DNA of 64,000 nt from Thioclava marina (GTDB taxonomy: Bacteria > Pseudomonadota > Alphaproteobacteria > Rhodobacterales > Rhodobacteraceae): NCBI RefSeq assembly GCF_002020135.1, contig NZ_MPZS01000002.1, positions 62,001 through 126,000 on the forward strand, in the 5' to 3' direction. Below are positions 1-9,584 of this stretch, in pieces (the first letter of the stretch is position 1; every line of letters begins with the position of its first letter). The notes below the pieces were generated by a model. That model was not told where the DNA came from. It searched no databases and saw only the letters and a program-made list of their open reading frames with translations. The position numbers and the translations under genes were made by a program.

Positions 1-1118
1 GGCACACGGAACGGCGCGAAGGCGGAGCGGCGCTTAAGCACGATGAGCGCAAGATTGACAAGCAGAAAGACGCCAAGAAGAACGATCGCACTCGCGCCGG
101 CGAGTTGCTCGATCGGGGCCGAGAGCGCCAGCGCGATCATGCCGGCGCCCGAAAGCACCGTTGCGAGAACGGGCGTGCCAAAGCGCGGATGGGCAGCGTG
201 AAAAACGCTCAGAGCAGGCGTGCGGCGCCCCAGACCGTAGAGCACCCGCGCCGCCATAACCACCTGCGCCAGCACCCCGTTCAGCGCCGCAGCCACCGCG
301 ATCGCGGCCAGCAGCTGCGGCCCGTGCCCCGCCGCTTGCCATACAAGGGCCAGCGGCTGCTCGGAGGCGCTCAGCTCGGCCAGCGGCACTGCGCGCACCG
401 CCGCCCAGGAGACGCCGAGATAGAGCACCGTGGTGATCGCCAGCGCACCCAGGATTGCGCGCGGCATGTCACGGGTGGGATCACGCATCTCCTCGGACAT
501 GTTCACCATGTCCTCAAAGCCGATGAAGGCGAAGAAAGCCAATGACGCAGCCATCGCAATCCCCGGCCAATAGGGCGCGGGAAGCGGAGTCAGATCCGGG
601 CTCGGAGCGACCGAGAACCCGGCCCAGATCACCAGCGCCAACCCGCAAACCTCGATCAGGGTCAGCACTGCGGCAAAGCCCACGGATTCCAGCACGCCAA
701 GGCAAGCCACGCCGATCAGAGCGAGCCCGAGCACCACCATCACCACCTCGTTCGGCAGGGGCAGAAGCAACGTGAGATACCCCGCGCCCCCGCGCAGCAC
801 CGCCGCCGCCGAGATCGTGCCCGCCGCGACGATGGCAAGCCCCACGAGAACGCCGAGCGCGCGGCTGTCCAACCCCGCCTCGACATAGGCGGCCTCGCCC
901 GCAGCTTCGGGAATACGCGAGGACAGCTCGGCATAAGACAGCGCCGACGGAGTCGCGATGAGCCCGGCCAGCGCAAAGGCCAGCGGAGCCCAGATCCCGG
1001 ACTGCGCGGCCACCGCCCCCACGAGCACGTAGATCCCCGCACCGACCATGACGCCGACCCCGTAGCCGATCATCAGAACAGGCCCGAGGCGACGTTTCAA
1101 ATGGGTCTCGTTGCGCAT
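1..1118 (-). CDS. APC-family amino acid permease, 3' end beyond window
   Basis: Inner-membrane amino acid/polyamine transporter of the APC superfamily. The reading frame opens at an ATG at 1118 and stays open for 372 codons to the window edge, so the C-terminus is missing. The first helix carries the glycine-rich GYGVGVMVGAGIY segment (about residues 18-30), typical of the substrate and sodium/proton site of these carriers, followed by ALSYAELSSRIPEAAGEAAY (about 62-81) and FFAFIGFEDMVNMSEE (about 182-197), both family signatures. At least nine hydrophobic segments can be seen. It lies 79 bp downstream of murC on the same strand, where a cell-wall gene would be expected. Substrate not predictable. 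Confidence 0.85.
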   Translation of the reverse strand, partial: MRNETHLKRRLGPVLMIGYGVGVMVGAGIYVLVGAVAAQSGIWAPLAFALAGLIATPSALSYAELSSRIPEAAGEAAYVEAGLDSRALGVLVGLAIVAAGTISAAAVLRGGAGYLTLLLPLPNEVVMVVLGLALIGVACLGVLESVGFAAVLTLIEVCGLALVIWAGFSVAPSPDLTPLPAPYWPGIAMAASLAFFAFIGFEDMVNMSEEMRDPTRDMPRAILGALAITTVLYLGVSWAAVRAVPLAELSASEQPLALVWQAAGHGPQLLAAIAVAAALNGVLAQVVMAARVLYGLGRRTPALSVFHAAHPRFGTPVLATVLSGAGMIALALSAPIEQLAGASAIVLLGVFLLVNLALIVLKRRSAFAPFRV

Positions 1119-1197
1119 AACGCGGCTATCCTTGCCCAATCCCTCGACGTGGCAGCGCCGCAGTTCCGTTTCCCGCCGGGACGCGCCCGGCGCCCGC

Positions 1198-2607
1198 TCA
1201 GCCCCCCAGCTTCGCGGGCAGGTTGTTCGCCCAGGCCGAAATCGTCCCTGCCCCGAGGCAGACGACGATATCGCCCGGCCGCGCCTGTTCGCGCACCAGC
1301 CGGGCCAGATCCTCTTCCGAGATGATGGCGCGCGCATGACGGTGGCCATGCGCGATCAGCCCGGCCACCAGGTCGTCGCGGGTCGCGCCCTCGATCGGGT
1401 CCTCGCCGGCCGAGAAGACCTCGGCGATGGCGACCACGTCGGCCTCGTTGAAACAGGTGCAGAAATCGTCAAACAGCGAGTGCAGGCGCGAATAGCGGTG
1501 CGGCTGATGCACGGCAATCACCCGCGCGCCGGGCTTCACCGCCTGTCGGGCGGCTTTCAGAACGGCGGCGATCTCGACCGGATGGTGCCCGTAGTCGTCG
1601 ATGATCGTGACGCCGCCCAGAACCTCGCCCACCTTGGTGAAGCGCCGGTTCACGCCGCCGAAATTCGCCAGCGCCTCGCGGATCTCGTCTCTCTTCATGC
1701 CCAGATGGCGGGCGACAGCCACAGCAGCCAGCGCGTTCGAGACGTTGTGATCGCCCGGCATCGGGAGCGTGCAGCCCTCGATCACCGGCTTGCCCTCTTC
1801 GCCTTGCAGCGCGATGTCGAAATGCGCGACGCCCGCCTCGTAGCGCAGGTTCAGCGCACGCACATCGGCCTGCGCATTGAAGCCGAAGGTCACGACGCGG
1901 CGGTCGTTGAGCTTGCCGACCAGCGTCTGCACTTCGGGGTGATCGGTGCAGCAGACCGCGAGCCCGTAGAAGGGGATATTCGAGACGAAATCGTAGAACC
2001 CTTTGCGCAGCGCGTCGAAGGAGTGCCAGTGCTCCATATGCTCGGGGTCGATATTGGTGACGATGGCGATCGTCGCGGGCAGACGGTTGAACGAGCCGTC
2101 GGACTCGTCTGCCTCGACCACCATCCATTCGCCCGCGCCGGCGCGTGCGTTCGATCCATAGGCATGGATGATGCCGCCATTGATCACGGTCGGGTCGAAA
2201 TTGCCCTTGTCCAGAAGCGTCGCCACCATCGTCGTGGTGGTGGTCTTCCCATGCGTGCCCGCGATCGCGATATTCGACTTCAGCCGCATCAGCTCGGCCA
2301 GCATCTCGGCCCTGCGCACGACCGGCAGGCCGCGACGGCGCGCCTCTTCCAGCTCCGGGTTGCCCGGCTTGATCGCGGTCGAGATCACCACCACGCCCGC
2401 ATCGCCGATATTCTCGGCGCGCTGGCCCTCGAAGATCGTCGCGCCCAGCGTCGCCAGACGGTCGGTGATCTTGGAGGCTTTCGCATCCGAGCCCTGCACC
2501 GTGAACCCTTGGGTCATCAGCACTTCCGCGATACCCGACATACCGATCCCGCCGATACCGACGAAATGGATGGGGCCGAGTTCTCCGGGCAGTTTGGTCG
2601 CGTTCAT
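1198..2607 (-). CDS. murC: UDP-N-acetylmuramate--L-alanine ligase
   Basis: Cytoplasmic ATP-dependent ligase that adds L-alanine to UDP-MurNAc, the first peptide-stem step of peptidoglycan synthesis. 469 aa, close to the usual 460-490. The N-terminal Rossmann motif [14 protein letters not shown] (residues 17-30) binds the uridine nucleotide; the ATP P-loop [10 protein letters not shown] is at 117-126; the central-domain signature [12 protein letters not shown] and the C-terminal QPHRYSR motif are present. Its start overlaps the murG stop by 4 bp, so the two are probably translationally coupled. Confidence 0.97.
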   Translation of the reverse strand: MNATKLPGELGPIHFVGIGGIGMSGIAEVLMTQGFTVQGSDAKASKITDRLATLGATIFEGQRAENIGDAGVVVISTAIKPGNPELEEARRRGLPVVRRAEMLAELMRLKSNIAIAGTHGKTTTTTMVATLLDKGNFDPTVINGGIIHAYGSNARAGAGEWMVVEADESDGSFNRLPATIAIVTNIDPEHMEHWHSFDALRKGFYDFVSNIPFYGLAVCCTDHPEVQTLVGKLNDRRVVTFGFNAQADVRALNLRYEAGVAHFDIALQGEEGKPVIEGCTLPMPGDHNVSNALAAVAVARHLGMKRDEIREALANFGGVNRRFTKVGEVLGGVTIIDDYGHHPVEIAAVLKAARQAVKPGARVIAVHQPHRYSRLHSLFDDFCTCFNEADVVAIAEVFSAGEDPIEGATRDDLVAGLIAHGHRHARAIISEEDLARLVREQARPGDIVVCLGAGTISAWANNLPAKLGG

Positions 2608-3707
2608 TTATTCTTTCCTGCTAGGTCTTCGACGAGGGCCACAAGCCGCTCGGTGGCATCGGGCACCCCGTAGGAGAGGGCCGCGCGCGACATCTGCAAC
2701 GCGCCATGGGGGTTGTCCAGCACCAGTGAGATTTGTTCTGCTAGGCTCTGCGGCGAGAGCTGGCTTTCAGGGATCACGATCGCCCCGCCCGCCTGCGCCA
2801 GTCCGCGTGCGTTCGCCGTCTGATGATCGCCCGCCGCCGCCGCGTAAGGGATCAGGATCGCGGGCCGCCCGATGATCGAGATATCGGCAACCGAAGAGGC
2901 GCCCGCGCGCGAGATCACCAGCTGACATTCGCTCAGACGGCGCGGCACGTCCCTGAAGAAGGGCTCGACCTCGGCGGCGATGCCCGCGGCCTCATAGGCG
3001 GCCACGACCCGGTCGAGATCCTCGGGGCGTGCCTGATGGGCGACACGGAGATTGGCGCGGGCAGCCTCCGGCAGGCTCGCAAGCGCGGCCGGGACCGTAT
3101 CCGACAGGATCCGCGCGCCCTGGGAGCCGCCAATCACGAGCACCGACATCGGGTAATCGCCGGGCGGGATATAGGCAGCGCCCGCGCGCTCGAGCACAGC
3201 GGCGCGCACCGGGTTGCCGGTATGCTCGGCTTGAACACCTTCGGGAACATCGGTGGGCCAGGTGCCGCAGGCGAAACGGTTCACCTTCTTGGCGAACACC
3301 CGGTTCACCTTGCCCATGATGCCATTCTGTTCGTGGATCGCGCGCGGGATGCCGAGGAACACCGCCGAGGACAACGCCGGGATCGTCGGGTAGCCGCCAA
3401 AGCCCACCACCACGCTCGGCTTGTCCGAGAGGTTGCGACCGATGGCCGAAGCCACGCCGCCCGCGATCTTGAAGGGCACAGCGATCTTGCCCAGAGCGCC
3501 GCCCCGCGCGAAGGTCGCCGAAGCGATCTGCTCGACCGTCACCACATGGGGAAAGCCGCCTGCATAGCGCGCACCCCGCGCATCGGTCGAAAGTTTCACC
3601 CGCCAGCCGCGGCGCACCATCGCCTCGGCCAGGGCTTGTGCGGGGAACATGTGCCCACCCGTTCCGCCCGCGGCGATCAGAAGTAGCGGGGTCGTGTCCT
3701 TGGCCAT
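2604..3707 (-). CDS. murG: UDP-GlcNAc:lipid I GlcNAc transferase
   Basis: Peripheral inner-membrane GT-B glycosyltransferase that converts lipid I to lipid II. 367 aa, normal for MurG. The N-terminal lipid/nucleotide loop [15 protein letters not shown] is at residues 14-28, the second G-loop [12 protein letters not shown] begins near residue 190, and the UDP-GlcNAc site [13 protein letters not shown] follows. Lies 19 bp downstream of ftsW on the same strand, the classic division-cluster order ftsW-murG-murC. Confidence 0.97.
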   Translation of the reverse strand: MAKDTTPLLLIAAGGTGGHMFPAQALAEAMVRRGWRVKLSTDARGARYAGGFPHVVTVEQIASATFARGGALGKIAVPFKIAGGVASAIGRNLSDKPSVVVGFGGYPTIPALSSAVFLGIPRAIHEQNGIMGKVNRVFAKKVNRFACGTWPTDVPEGVQAEHTGNPVRAAVLERAGAAYIPPGDYPMSVLVIGGSQGARILSDTVPAALASLPEAARANLRVAHQARPEDLDRVVAAYEAAGIAAEVEPFFRDVPRRLSECQLVISRAGASSVADISIIGRPAILIPYAAAAGDHQTANARGLAQAGGAIVIPESQLSPQSLAEQISLVLDNPHGALQMSRAALSYGVPDATERLVALVEDLAGKNK

Positions 3708-3726
3708 ATCCCCCTCCCTCGAGGTG

Positions 3727-4893
3727 TTAGCGACCGCGCCGGGCGAGAATATCCGAAATCTGCCCTTGCGGCCGGGTGCGAGTCAGCGCGAGCAACATAC
3801 CCACCGCGATCCCCGAGGCAATGACCGAAGAGCCCCCGTAGCTGACGAACGGCAAAGTCATGCCTTTCGCGGGCAGAAGACGCACCGCGACGCCCATGTT
3901 GATGATCGCCTGAACGCCGAAAGCGCAGGCCAGACCCGCGCCCGCCAGACGGGTGAACGGGTCGCGCTCGCGCATCAAGCGCAGCATCGAGCGGATCACC
4001 ACCGTCGCGTAGAGCGCGATGATGCACAGCACGAGGATCAGCCCGTATTCCTCGGCCGCGACCGCGATGATGAAATCGGTATGCGCATCGGGCAGCGACC
4101 ATTTCACCGATCCCTGCCCCACGCCGACGCCGAAGAACCCACCCTCTTGAATGGCGTTCGTGGCGTAGCCGATCTGGGTGCGCGGATCGACCTCGGTCGA
4201 AAGGAACCCGTTGATCCGGCGCGCGAAGTGCTCCGAGACGTTATAGGCGAAGAAGCCCCCCGCGACGGTGAGCGCCCCGATCCCCGTCAGCAGCGCGATC
4301 GGCGCTCCCGAGATGAAATACATCACCGACCAGGCGAACAGCACGAGCGACGCCTGCCCGAAATCCGGTTGCAGCGCGAGCGCGACCACGATGATCGCCA
4401 TCAGCAGGAAGGAATAGAGCCGCCCCTTGGGGCCGCCGAGTTCATGGGCCGCAGCCATGAACCATGCTGAAATGATAACGAAACCGGGCTTGAGAAACTC
4501 CGAAGGCTGGATCGAGGCAAAGCCGAAGGAATACCAGCGCACGGCCCCCTTGCCGAAATCCGTGCCCAGCACCGGTAGCATCAGCACCGCAATGAAGGCG
4601 CCGGCAAAGCCGATCACGCCGATGCGGCGGATCTGCTTGGGATCAAGCAGCGACATCGCGAACATCACCACCAGCGCGAGCGTACCGAACGCGGCCTGTC
4701 GCTTGACGTAGTAGAAGGGCTCGAGCCCGTTGCGCTCGGCCAGCGGCACCGAAGCCGCGAGCCCCAGCAACATGCCAAGGCCGAAAAGCATCATCACTGC
4801 GCCAAGCGCCCATTTGTCGATGGTGCGCCACCACTTTGGAAGGATGGGTTCACCGGCCCGCACGGGGACGGTGCCGAATGCCATTTCTGTCAT
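3727..4893 (-). CDS. ftsW: SEDS-family septal peptidoglycan polymerase FtsW
   Basis: Polytopic inner-membrane glycosyltransferase that polymerises lipid II at the division septum with its partner class B PBP. 388 aa with about ten hydrophobic segments. SEDS signatures include [20 protein letters not shown] and the C-terminal [10 protein letters not shown] segment. The first ATG at 4893 has no convincing ribosome binding site; a second in-frame ATG three codons on (4884) is possible. It is distinguished from RodA (38089-39234 here) by its position directly upstream of murG. Neither murD nor murB/ddl/ftsQAZ flank the block. Confidence 0.95.
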   Translation of the reverse strand: MTEMAFGTVPVRAGEPILPKWWRTIDKWALGAVMMLFGLGMLLGLAASVPLAERNGLEPFYYVKRQAAFGTLALVVMFAMSLLDPKQIRRIGVIGFAGAFIAVLMLPVLGTDFGKGAVRWYSFGFASIQPSEFLKPGFVIISAWFMAAAHELGGPKGRLYSFLLMAIIVVALALQPDFGQASLVLFAWSVMYFISGAPIALLTGIGALTVAGGFFAYNVSEHFARRINGFLSTEVDPRTQIGYATNAIQEGGFFGVGVGQGSVKWSLPDAHTDFIIAVAAEEYGLILVLCIIALYATVVIRSMLRLMRERDPFTRLAGAGLACAFGVQAIINMGVAVRLLPAKGMTLPFVSYGGSSVIASGIAVGMLLALTRTRPQGQISDILARRGR

Positions 4894-5012
4894 GGGCTAT
4901 ACTGCCGTTTCTGCCTCGAATGCGCCCGTTTGCCGGGTCTAGGGAGGAATCTAGCCCAAAAGGTTTGGCCTGACTAGGGAAAAGCCCGTGAGTGGGGTTT
5001 CCCGCAGGAAGC

Positions 5013-6011
5013 TCACCCGAAGATGATGAGGTTCGAGGAGGCAATCGCATAAAGCGTCGCCAGCCCGAAGCCCGCGAACCCCGCCATCGACCAGATCACC
5101 TGCCGCCGGATCATCGCGGGCAGCTTTTCCGCGAGGCTCTCACGGCTGCGAAACAGCGACAGCATCCCCGCGCCCACGCCGAGCCCCGTGCCAAGAAACA
5201 GAGGGATGTAAAGCGCGTAGCCGTAATAATTGTATTCCGGCTTGAGGATGCAGAACGGGCAATGGTGGTTGGGGTATTCGTAGATATAGGGCGAGATCAC
5301 CGAGACCACCGCCGTCAGCGCCAGCGCAAACATCAGTACCGAGGCCAGCGCATAAAGCCCGAACCCCCTGCCCCGCCAGAGCGCGAAGCCCCCCGTTGCT
5401 GCAACGAACACTCCGGCTCCGCCCAGCAGCCACAGCGAGGCGCCCGGCCCGATCGAAGCCATCTCATTGGCGAGCCCCGCATTGGCAGGCGTGAACAGCT
5501 TGGAACAACAGGAGGTGATGACGTCGGTGTGCATGTTGAGGAAATAGGCGAGCTCCGTGCCAGCATCGGCCAGCACCAGCGGCACGATGGCCAGCAGCAC
5601 GCCGTATTTCACACGGGTCAGCGGATAGTCGCGACCCATCCGGTCGGCGCGGTCCAGCATCAGCCAGAGCACGGCCGCAAAGAACACCCCGATCTTGAGA
5701 TACAGCGCCGGGAAGCCATAGCCGTTCACGTTCAGCGTGCCCACCGCGCACATCGCGCCCACGAAGAGCGACGCCATCCGGTCGGCATTGAAGACGAACA
5801 GCAAAAGCGCCGCCAGCTCCGCCAGCATCACGGCGGCGAAGAGGGTCGAGACCAGCTCGGTCGCGCGTTCGCGTTGCAGCTGCGCGCGGCTCATATCGGC
5901 GAGGTTCCAGCGCCGCAGCACCTGTACCGCGAAGCCGCCGGACCAGAGCGCGGTGAGGCTAGCCAGTCCCGCCACCAGCAAAAGCGCCATGATCGGGGTC
6001 TGGAAGATCAT
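5013..6011 (-). CDS. Polytopic membrane protein with HHCPFC motif, NosL/ABC cluster
   Basis: Unassigned 332-aa integral membrane protein with about eight hydrophobic segments. It has a CC pair (C168-C169, in a loop after HTDVITS) and a H249-H250-C251-P-F-C254 motif between later segments, suited to thiol redox chemistry or metal binding. I cannot match it to a named family with certainty; a VKOR/DsbB-like thiol exchanger or a metal-handling permease are possibilities. Its ATG overlaps the stop of the upstream ATPase gene by 4 bp, so it belongs to the same operon as the ABC transporter and NosL proteins. Last gene of the operon; ftsW starts 119 bp further on. Confidence 0.75.
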   Translation of the reverse strand: MIFQTPIMALLLVAGLASLTALWSGGFAVQVLRRWNLADMSRAQLQRERATELVSTLFAAVMLAELAALLLFVFNADRMASLFVGAMCAVGTLNVNGYGFPALYLKIGVFFAAVLWLMLDRADRMGRDYPLTRVKYGVLLAIVPLVLADAGTELAYFLNMHTDVITSCCSKLFTPANAGLANEMASIGPGASLWLLGGAGVFVAATGGFALWRGRGFGLYALASVLMFALALTAVVSVISPYIYEYPNHHCPFCILKPEYNYYGYALYIPLFLGTGLGVGAGMLSLFRSRESLAEKLPAMIRRQVIWSMAGFAGFGLATLYAIASSNLIIFG

Positions 6012-6688
6012 GCGAATTCTCCGAAGATCGCGCCGTCGCGCATCTCGACCACCGCATCCACCCCTTCCGCATCCCAGATACGCGGGTCATGCGAGGTCAT
6101 GATGACGGTCTTGCCCTCGGCCCGAAGAGCGCGGACGATCTCGAGAAAACGCATCGTCAGTTCGGTGTCGAGGTTCGCGGTGGGTTCGTCCGCGATCACG
6201 ATGGGCGCGTCGTTGATGAGGGCGCGGGCGATGGCGGCGCGCTGGGTCTCGCCGCCCGAGAGGAACTCGACCGGCATCGTGGCCTTGTCGGCGAGATCGA
6301 GCGCCGCGAGCCGCTCCAGCGCACGCTCGCGCACCGTGGCATGATCGCCCCCCAAGGGTGCCGCAGGCAGCATCACGTTCTCGATCACCGAAAGGCCCCG
6401 GATCAGGTTGAAGCGCTGGAAGACAAAACCGAAAGTGGTCCGGCGCAGCTCGGTCAGGAAGCGTTCGGGCAAGCCCGAGACCACCTCGCCGTCGAGCGTC
6501 ACGCGCCCCGTGGTGGGCCGCGCCATGCAGGCCACGATCGACAGCAACGTCGTCTTGCCCGAGCCCGACGGCCCTTTCAGCACAGTGATCGCGTCGCGCG
6601 CGATCTCCAGGTCGATCCCCTTGAGCGCCTGCACCTCGTTCGGGCGGCCCTCGTTATAGAGCTTGGTGACGGATGTGAGTGTGATCAT
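6008..6688 (-). CDS. ABC transporter ATP-binding protein, MacB/LolD type
   Basis: Cytoplasmic ATPase of an FtsX-type (type VII) ABC transporter. 226 aa. Walker A GPSGSGKTT is at residues 39-47, the signature is LSGGETQR, Walker B is PIVIADEPTANLD, and the H-loop is MTSHDPR, as in LolD/MacB ATPases. The ATG at 6688 is preferred over an upstream ATG at 6715 because GAGGAGGG sits at the right distance and the protein then starts at the normal ABC N-terminus. The ribosome binding site overlaps the stop codon of the permease gene, which indicates coupling. Substrate unknown; context points to copper or a NosL-linked factor. Confidence 0.92.
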   Translation of the reverse strand: MITLTSVTKLYNEGRPNEVQALKGIDLEIARDAITVLKGPSGSGKTTLLSIVACMARPTTGRVTLDGEVVSGLPERFLTELRRTTFGFVFQRFNLIRGLSVIENVMLPAAPLGGDHATVRERALERLAALDLADKATMPVEFLSGGETQRAAIARALINDAPIVIADEPTANLDTELTMRFLEIVRALRAEGKTVIMTSHDPRIWDAEGVDAVVEMRDGAIFGEFA

Positions 6689-6698
6689 CGTTCCCTCC

Positions 6699-7841
6699 TC
6701 ACCGCATGACCGCATCGGGATCGCCCGAGGCCACGCGCCAGATCGGCACCAGCGTCGCGGCGATGTAAGGCACGATGGTCAGAAGCGCCAAGGTCAGAAG
6801 CTCGAGCCCATCCACATGCGGCGCGAGGGCGAAATCGGGATAGATCACCGCCCAACCTTTCAGGATCGGCGCAAAGAGCGGCGCGCCGAAGAAGAACACA
6901 TGAGCAAAGGCGGTCACGGTGCCGAGCAGGAACGCCCCGAGCGAGACCAACCCACCCTCCCAGAGCTTCATCGCGATCACGTCGCGCGTGTCCCAGCCCA
7001 CCGCCTTGAGAATACCGATCTCGCGCATTTCCTCGGCCGAGAGGCCCGAGGCCTTTTCAGCCGCGAAGATCACGAAGGCGAGGATGCCCGCGGCGGCCAG
7101 AGCGGCCAGCAAGCCCTCGCGCCAATCGAAGAGCTTCTGATAGGTGCGCTCGATATCGCTGCGGGTGACGAAGCGCATCTGCGGCAGCGCGTTCGAACCC
7201 TTCTCGACGATGGTGGCGACCTCGTTGGGGTTGCGGACCGTGGCCACGACATCGGTATAAAGGCCGGCCGGGATCTCGAAGAAATCGCGGAAATCGGTCT
7301 CGTTCATCAGCATCAGATCCGAGGTCATCAGCGCGGAGTCGCTCTCGAAGGCGCGCGCGACGTTGAAACGTTTCAGATCGCCCTCGTAGCGCGAGAGGAA
7401 CAAGGGCGCGCCGGACCATTTGAAGCCACGCGCGCGCGGGATGCCTTCGCCCACGATGACCGAACCGGGTTCGGGGATCATCTCGGGATCGTCGGGCACC
7501 ATCACCGTGTAATTGGCCCCCACGATCCGGTCATAATAATAGCCCCAGAGCCGGGGCTTGGCCGAAGTCACGCCGCGGATCTTGCCGATCTCGTCGGCCA
7601 CCGCGCCGTCGATCAGATCCTGCCGTCCCATCGTGATCTTCTGCACCGTCACCTCGGGTGCGTCGCGCAGCACCGCAGAGGTCTCTAACCGCAGCGAGGC
7701 CGCGAAGAACATCGCCGAGGCCAGCACGAAAACGACGATCGCATAGACAGCGACCAGCGCGATATTCTTGCCTTTGCGCCGCGCGAGCGATGCGAGCGTG
7801 TAATCGGCCAGCGCGCGCTGGCGGCGAAGCCACGGGGTCAT
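6699..7841 (-). CDS. FtsX/MacB-type ABC transporter permease
   Basis: 380-aa permease with the four-helix FtsX/MacB plan: one N-terminal membrane segment (about residues 26-48), a large periplasmic domain (about 50-235), then three C-terminal segments. The cytoplasmic coupling motif EMREIGILKAVGW, typical of this family, lies before the second segment. Mechanotransmission-type transporters of this class move substrates from the periplasm or pull lipoproteins from the membrane rather than importing solutes. Overlaps the upstream small gene by 4 bp (ATGA) and the ribosome binding site of its ATPase. Differs from the NosDFY transporter of classical nos clusters. Confidence 0.9.
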   Translation of the reverse strand: MTPWLRRQRALADYTLASLARRKGKNIALVAVYAIVVFVLASAMFFAASLRLETSAVLRDAPEVTVQKITMGRQDLIDGAVADEIGKIRGVTSAKPRLWGYYYDRIVGANYTVMVPDDPEMIPEPGSVIVGEGIPRARGFKWSGAPLFLSRYEGDLKRFNVARAFESDSALMTSDLMLMNETDFRDFFEIPAGLYTDVVATVRNPNEVATIVEKGSNALPQMRFVTRSDIERTYQKLFDWREGLLAALAAAGILAFVIFAAEKASGLSAEEMREIGILKAVGWDTRDVIAMKLWEGGLVSLGAFLLGTVTAFAHVFFFGAPLFAPILKGWAVIYPDFALAPHVDGLELLTLALLTIVPYIAATLVPIWRVASGDPDAVMR

Positions 7842-8170
7842 TTCTTGGCCTCCGGTTGGAAGATCAGCCAGCCATTCCCGGGCAGATCCGGCACCGGCAC
7901 GATCGTGCCCGAGGGAAAGTGGTCAAAGCCCATCGGGTGATCCTGAAAGGGGGTATTGAGATCGGCAAGCGCGGGATGGCGGGTATAGCGCGCCTCGGTG
8001 AACAGCGCCGTGTCGGTCAAACCCAGCGCCCGCACGAGCCCCGCTTCCTTCGCCAGCCGCGTGTTGCGCGCAGCACTGGCGAAAGCGGTGTAATAGAGTT
8101 CGATCGCCAACAGCGCGCCAAGCGCACCGAGAGCGAGGAACACCGGGGTCGTGAGACGGCGGACCTGCAT
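7838..8170 (-). CDS. Small anchored periplasmic protein, NosL/ABC operon
   Basis: 110-aa protein of unknown family. One N-terminal hydrophobic segment (about residues 9-30) predicts a signal anchor with the remainder in the periplasm. The C-terminal part has the conserved-looking DHFPSGTIVPVPDLPGNGW stretch. No cysteines are visible in the mature part. It starts in a TGATG overlap with the preceding NosL gene and overlaps the permease start by 4 bp, so it is a real operon member despite its size. A periplasmic adaptor between NosL and permease is a guess from position only. Confidence 0.75.
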   Translation of the reverse strand: MQVRRLTTPVFLALGALGALLAIELYYTAFASAARNTRLAKEAGLVRALGLTDTALFTEARYTRHPALADLNTPFQDHPMGFDHFPSGTIVPVPDLPGNGWLIFQPEAKK

Positions 8171-8712
8171 CAGTCGGTCTGGCCGTTATCGAGACGTGTC
8201 AGGAGATCGTCCTTGACCTCGTCAAAGGCGAGCGTCCGCTTGCCCTTATGGTCCTTCAGGAAGTCGCTCGCATCGGCCTCGTTCATCAGCGGGATCAGTT
8301 CATGCCCCATCGGACCGAGCACATCCGAGCCGATCGCGTAGATCGCCCCATGCGCCTCGATCATCTTGAGCGAGTAATACTCGGTCACGCCCATCCCGGT
8401 GATCTGATCGGCGGTGCGACCCTGCGCGTATTTCTCCATATCGTGCAGGTATTTAAAGAAATCCTTCGCCCCGTCGAAGTGATCGGCATGGCCGTCGGCA
8501 TAAAGCACGGTCGCGACCCATTCGGGATATTTGGCCACGAACATGCCGCAGACCGGGCAGGTATCCTTGGGGCCGGGTTTCGGCAGGTCGATCGGGGTGG
8601 CGGCGGCCTGCGCGAGGCGCGGGCGCACACCCAGCCCCAGCGCCGCGGTCGAGGCGGCCATCAGGCTCAGCATCCGGCGGCGCGAGGGGCGCGGGTTCTG
8701 GTGATTGCACAT
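8170..8712 (-). CDS. NosL-family copper chaperone-like protein, Tat-type signal
   Basis: 180-aa exported protein. The N-terminus has a twin-arginine-like RRRMLSLMAAS segment followed by a hydrophobic stretch and a probable AQA cleavage site near residue 36. The mature protein opens with C52-P-V-C55-G-M57, the hallmark of NosL proteins, which bind Cu(I) for nitrous oxide reductase maturation. The following YADGHADHFDGAKDFFKYL segment also matches the NosL fold. Unlike classical NosL there is no lipobox. No nosZ, nosD or nosY is seen in the window, so the client protein is unknown. First gene of the tightly coupled block that runs to 5013. Confidence 0.85.
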   Translation of the reverse strand: MCNHQNPRPSRRRMLSLMAASTAALGLGVRPRLAQAAATPIDLPKPGPKDTCPVCGMFVAKYPEWVATVLYADGHADHFDGAKDFFKYLHDMEKYAQGRTADQITGMGVTEYYSLKMIEAHGAIYAIGSDVLGPMGHELIPLMNEADASDFLKDHKGKRTLAFDEVKDDLLTRLDNGQTD

Positions 8713-8830
8713 CAGGGGAGTTTCCTTTCGGGCGCGGGGCGGTCATCGCCGGGGCGGCGGACCTCGCGGATCGTGTCGGCAGGGAGACGGGACCGGATCT
8801 CTCCGGCCCCGCTCGTCGAGGGACGCGGCC

Positions 8831-9451
8831 TTACTCGGGCTTTTTCATCTCGCCCGCTTTCAGGCGACGCTCGGCGCGGCGCTTGCGGATGTTGATCGTG
8901 TCCTTGGCCATGTCGACATAGGCCACCGTCAGCGCTCCGTCGAAATCGGTCAACTGGGCGCCAGCCGATGCGGCCGCCTCGGCTTTGGCCTTGTCGGCAT
9001 AGGCCCATTTCGACGAGCCGGTCATCGTACCGGGCTTGGTGCTGTCGATCACGAAGGTCATGGTGGCGGTATCGGCCAGCGGCTTGATCTTCTCGTCCGA
9101 GCCTGCATCGCCGGCGTAGATCGTCTTCGGACCGCGATCCATGTTGATCGACAGCGAGATCGCCGAGCAGTGGATCGAGCAGGTTCCGTCAACCGTGTCG
9201 TCCTCATAGACGATGAGTTGACGGGTATGGCTGAACATCTGGCGCATCATGCCGCAATAGGGGCAGCGCGGATATTTCTCGAACTCGTTCTCGAGCGGGT
9301 TGGTGTCTTTCTTCAGAAAACGGGCGAGACCGTTCTCGTCGGTCCATTCCCAGGGCATCTGCTGCATCATCTGGCCCTCGGCATCCGCGCTTTGTGCGGC
9401 GGCGAGAGCGACCCCGGTCGAAGTGGTGAGCAGGAAGGTACGGCGGTTCAT
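8831..9451 (-). CDS. NosL-family protein with second cysteine pair
   Basis: 206-aa exported protein. Starts with a Tat-like MNRRTFLLTTSTG signal and likely cleaves near ADA (residue 24). Mature domain shows C63-P-Y-C66-G-M68 (NosL motif) and a second pair C91-S-I-H-C95, giving five possible Cu/thiol ligands with His94. The C-terminal 30 residues are strongly basic and charged. GGAGGAAAACC lies just before the ATG. It precedes the second NosL gene by 118 bp on the same strand. A paralogue pair of NosL proteins could act as donor and acceptor in metal transfer; this is inference. Confidence 0.85.
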   Translation of the reverse strand: MNRRTFLLTTSTGVALAAAQSADAEGQMMQQMPWEWTDENGLARFLKKDTNPLENEFEKYPRCPYCGMMRQMFSHTRQLIVYEDDTVDGTCSIHCSAISLSINMDRGPKTIYAGDAGSDEKIKPLADTATMTFVIDSTKPGTMTGSSKWAYADKAKAEAAASAGAQLTDFDGALTVAYVDMAKDTINIRKRRAERRLKAGEMKKPE

Positions 9452-9584
9452 GGTTTTCCTCCTAGGCCTTGAACGCGGGGCATGTCGGTACCCGGCAAAG
9501 CCGATGTCATTAAGCTGAATGTCACGATTTGATGTGCATGCGGTTCATGCGCGCCCACGGATAACGGGTCGCGAAGGGCCGCGA

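Noticed and set aside
1111-2673. 520-codon plus-strand frame opposite murC
   Set aside because: Antisense shadow; murC motifs on the other strand are complete.
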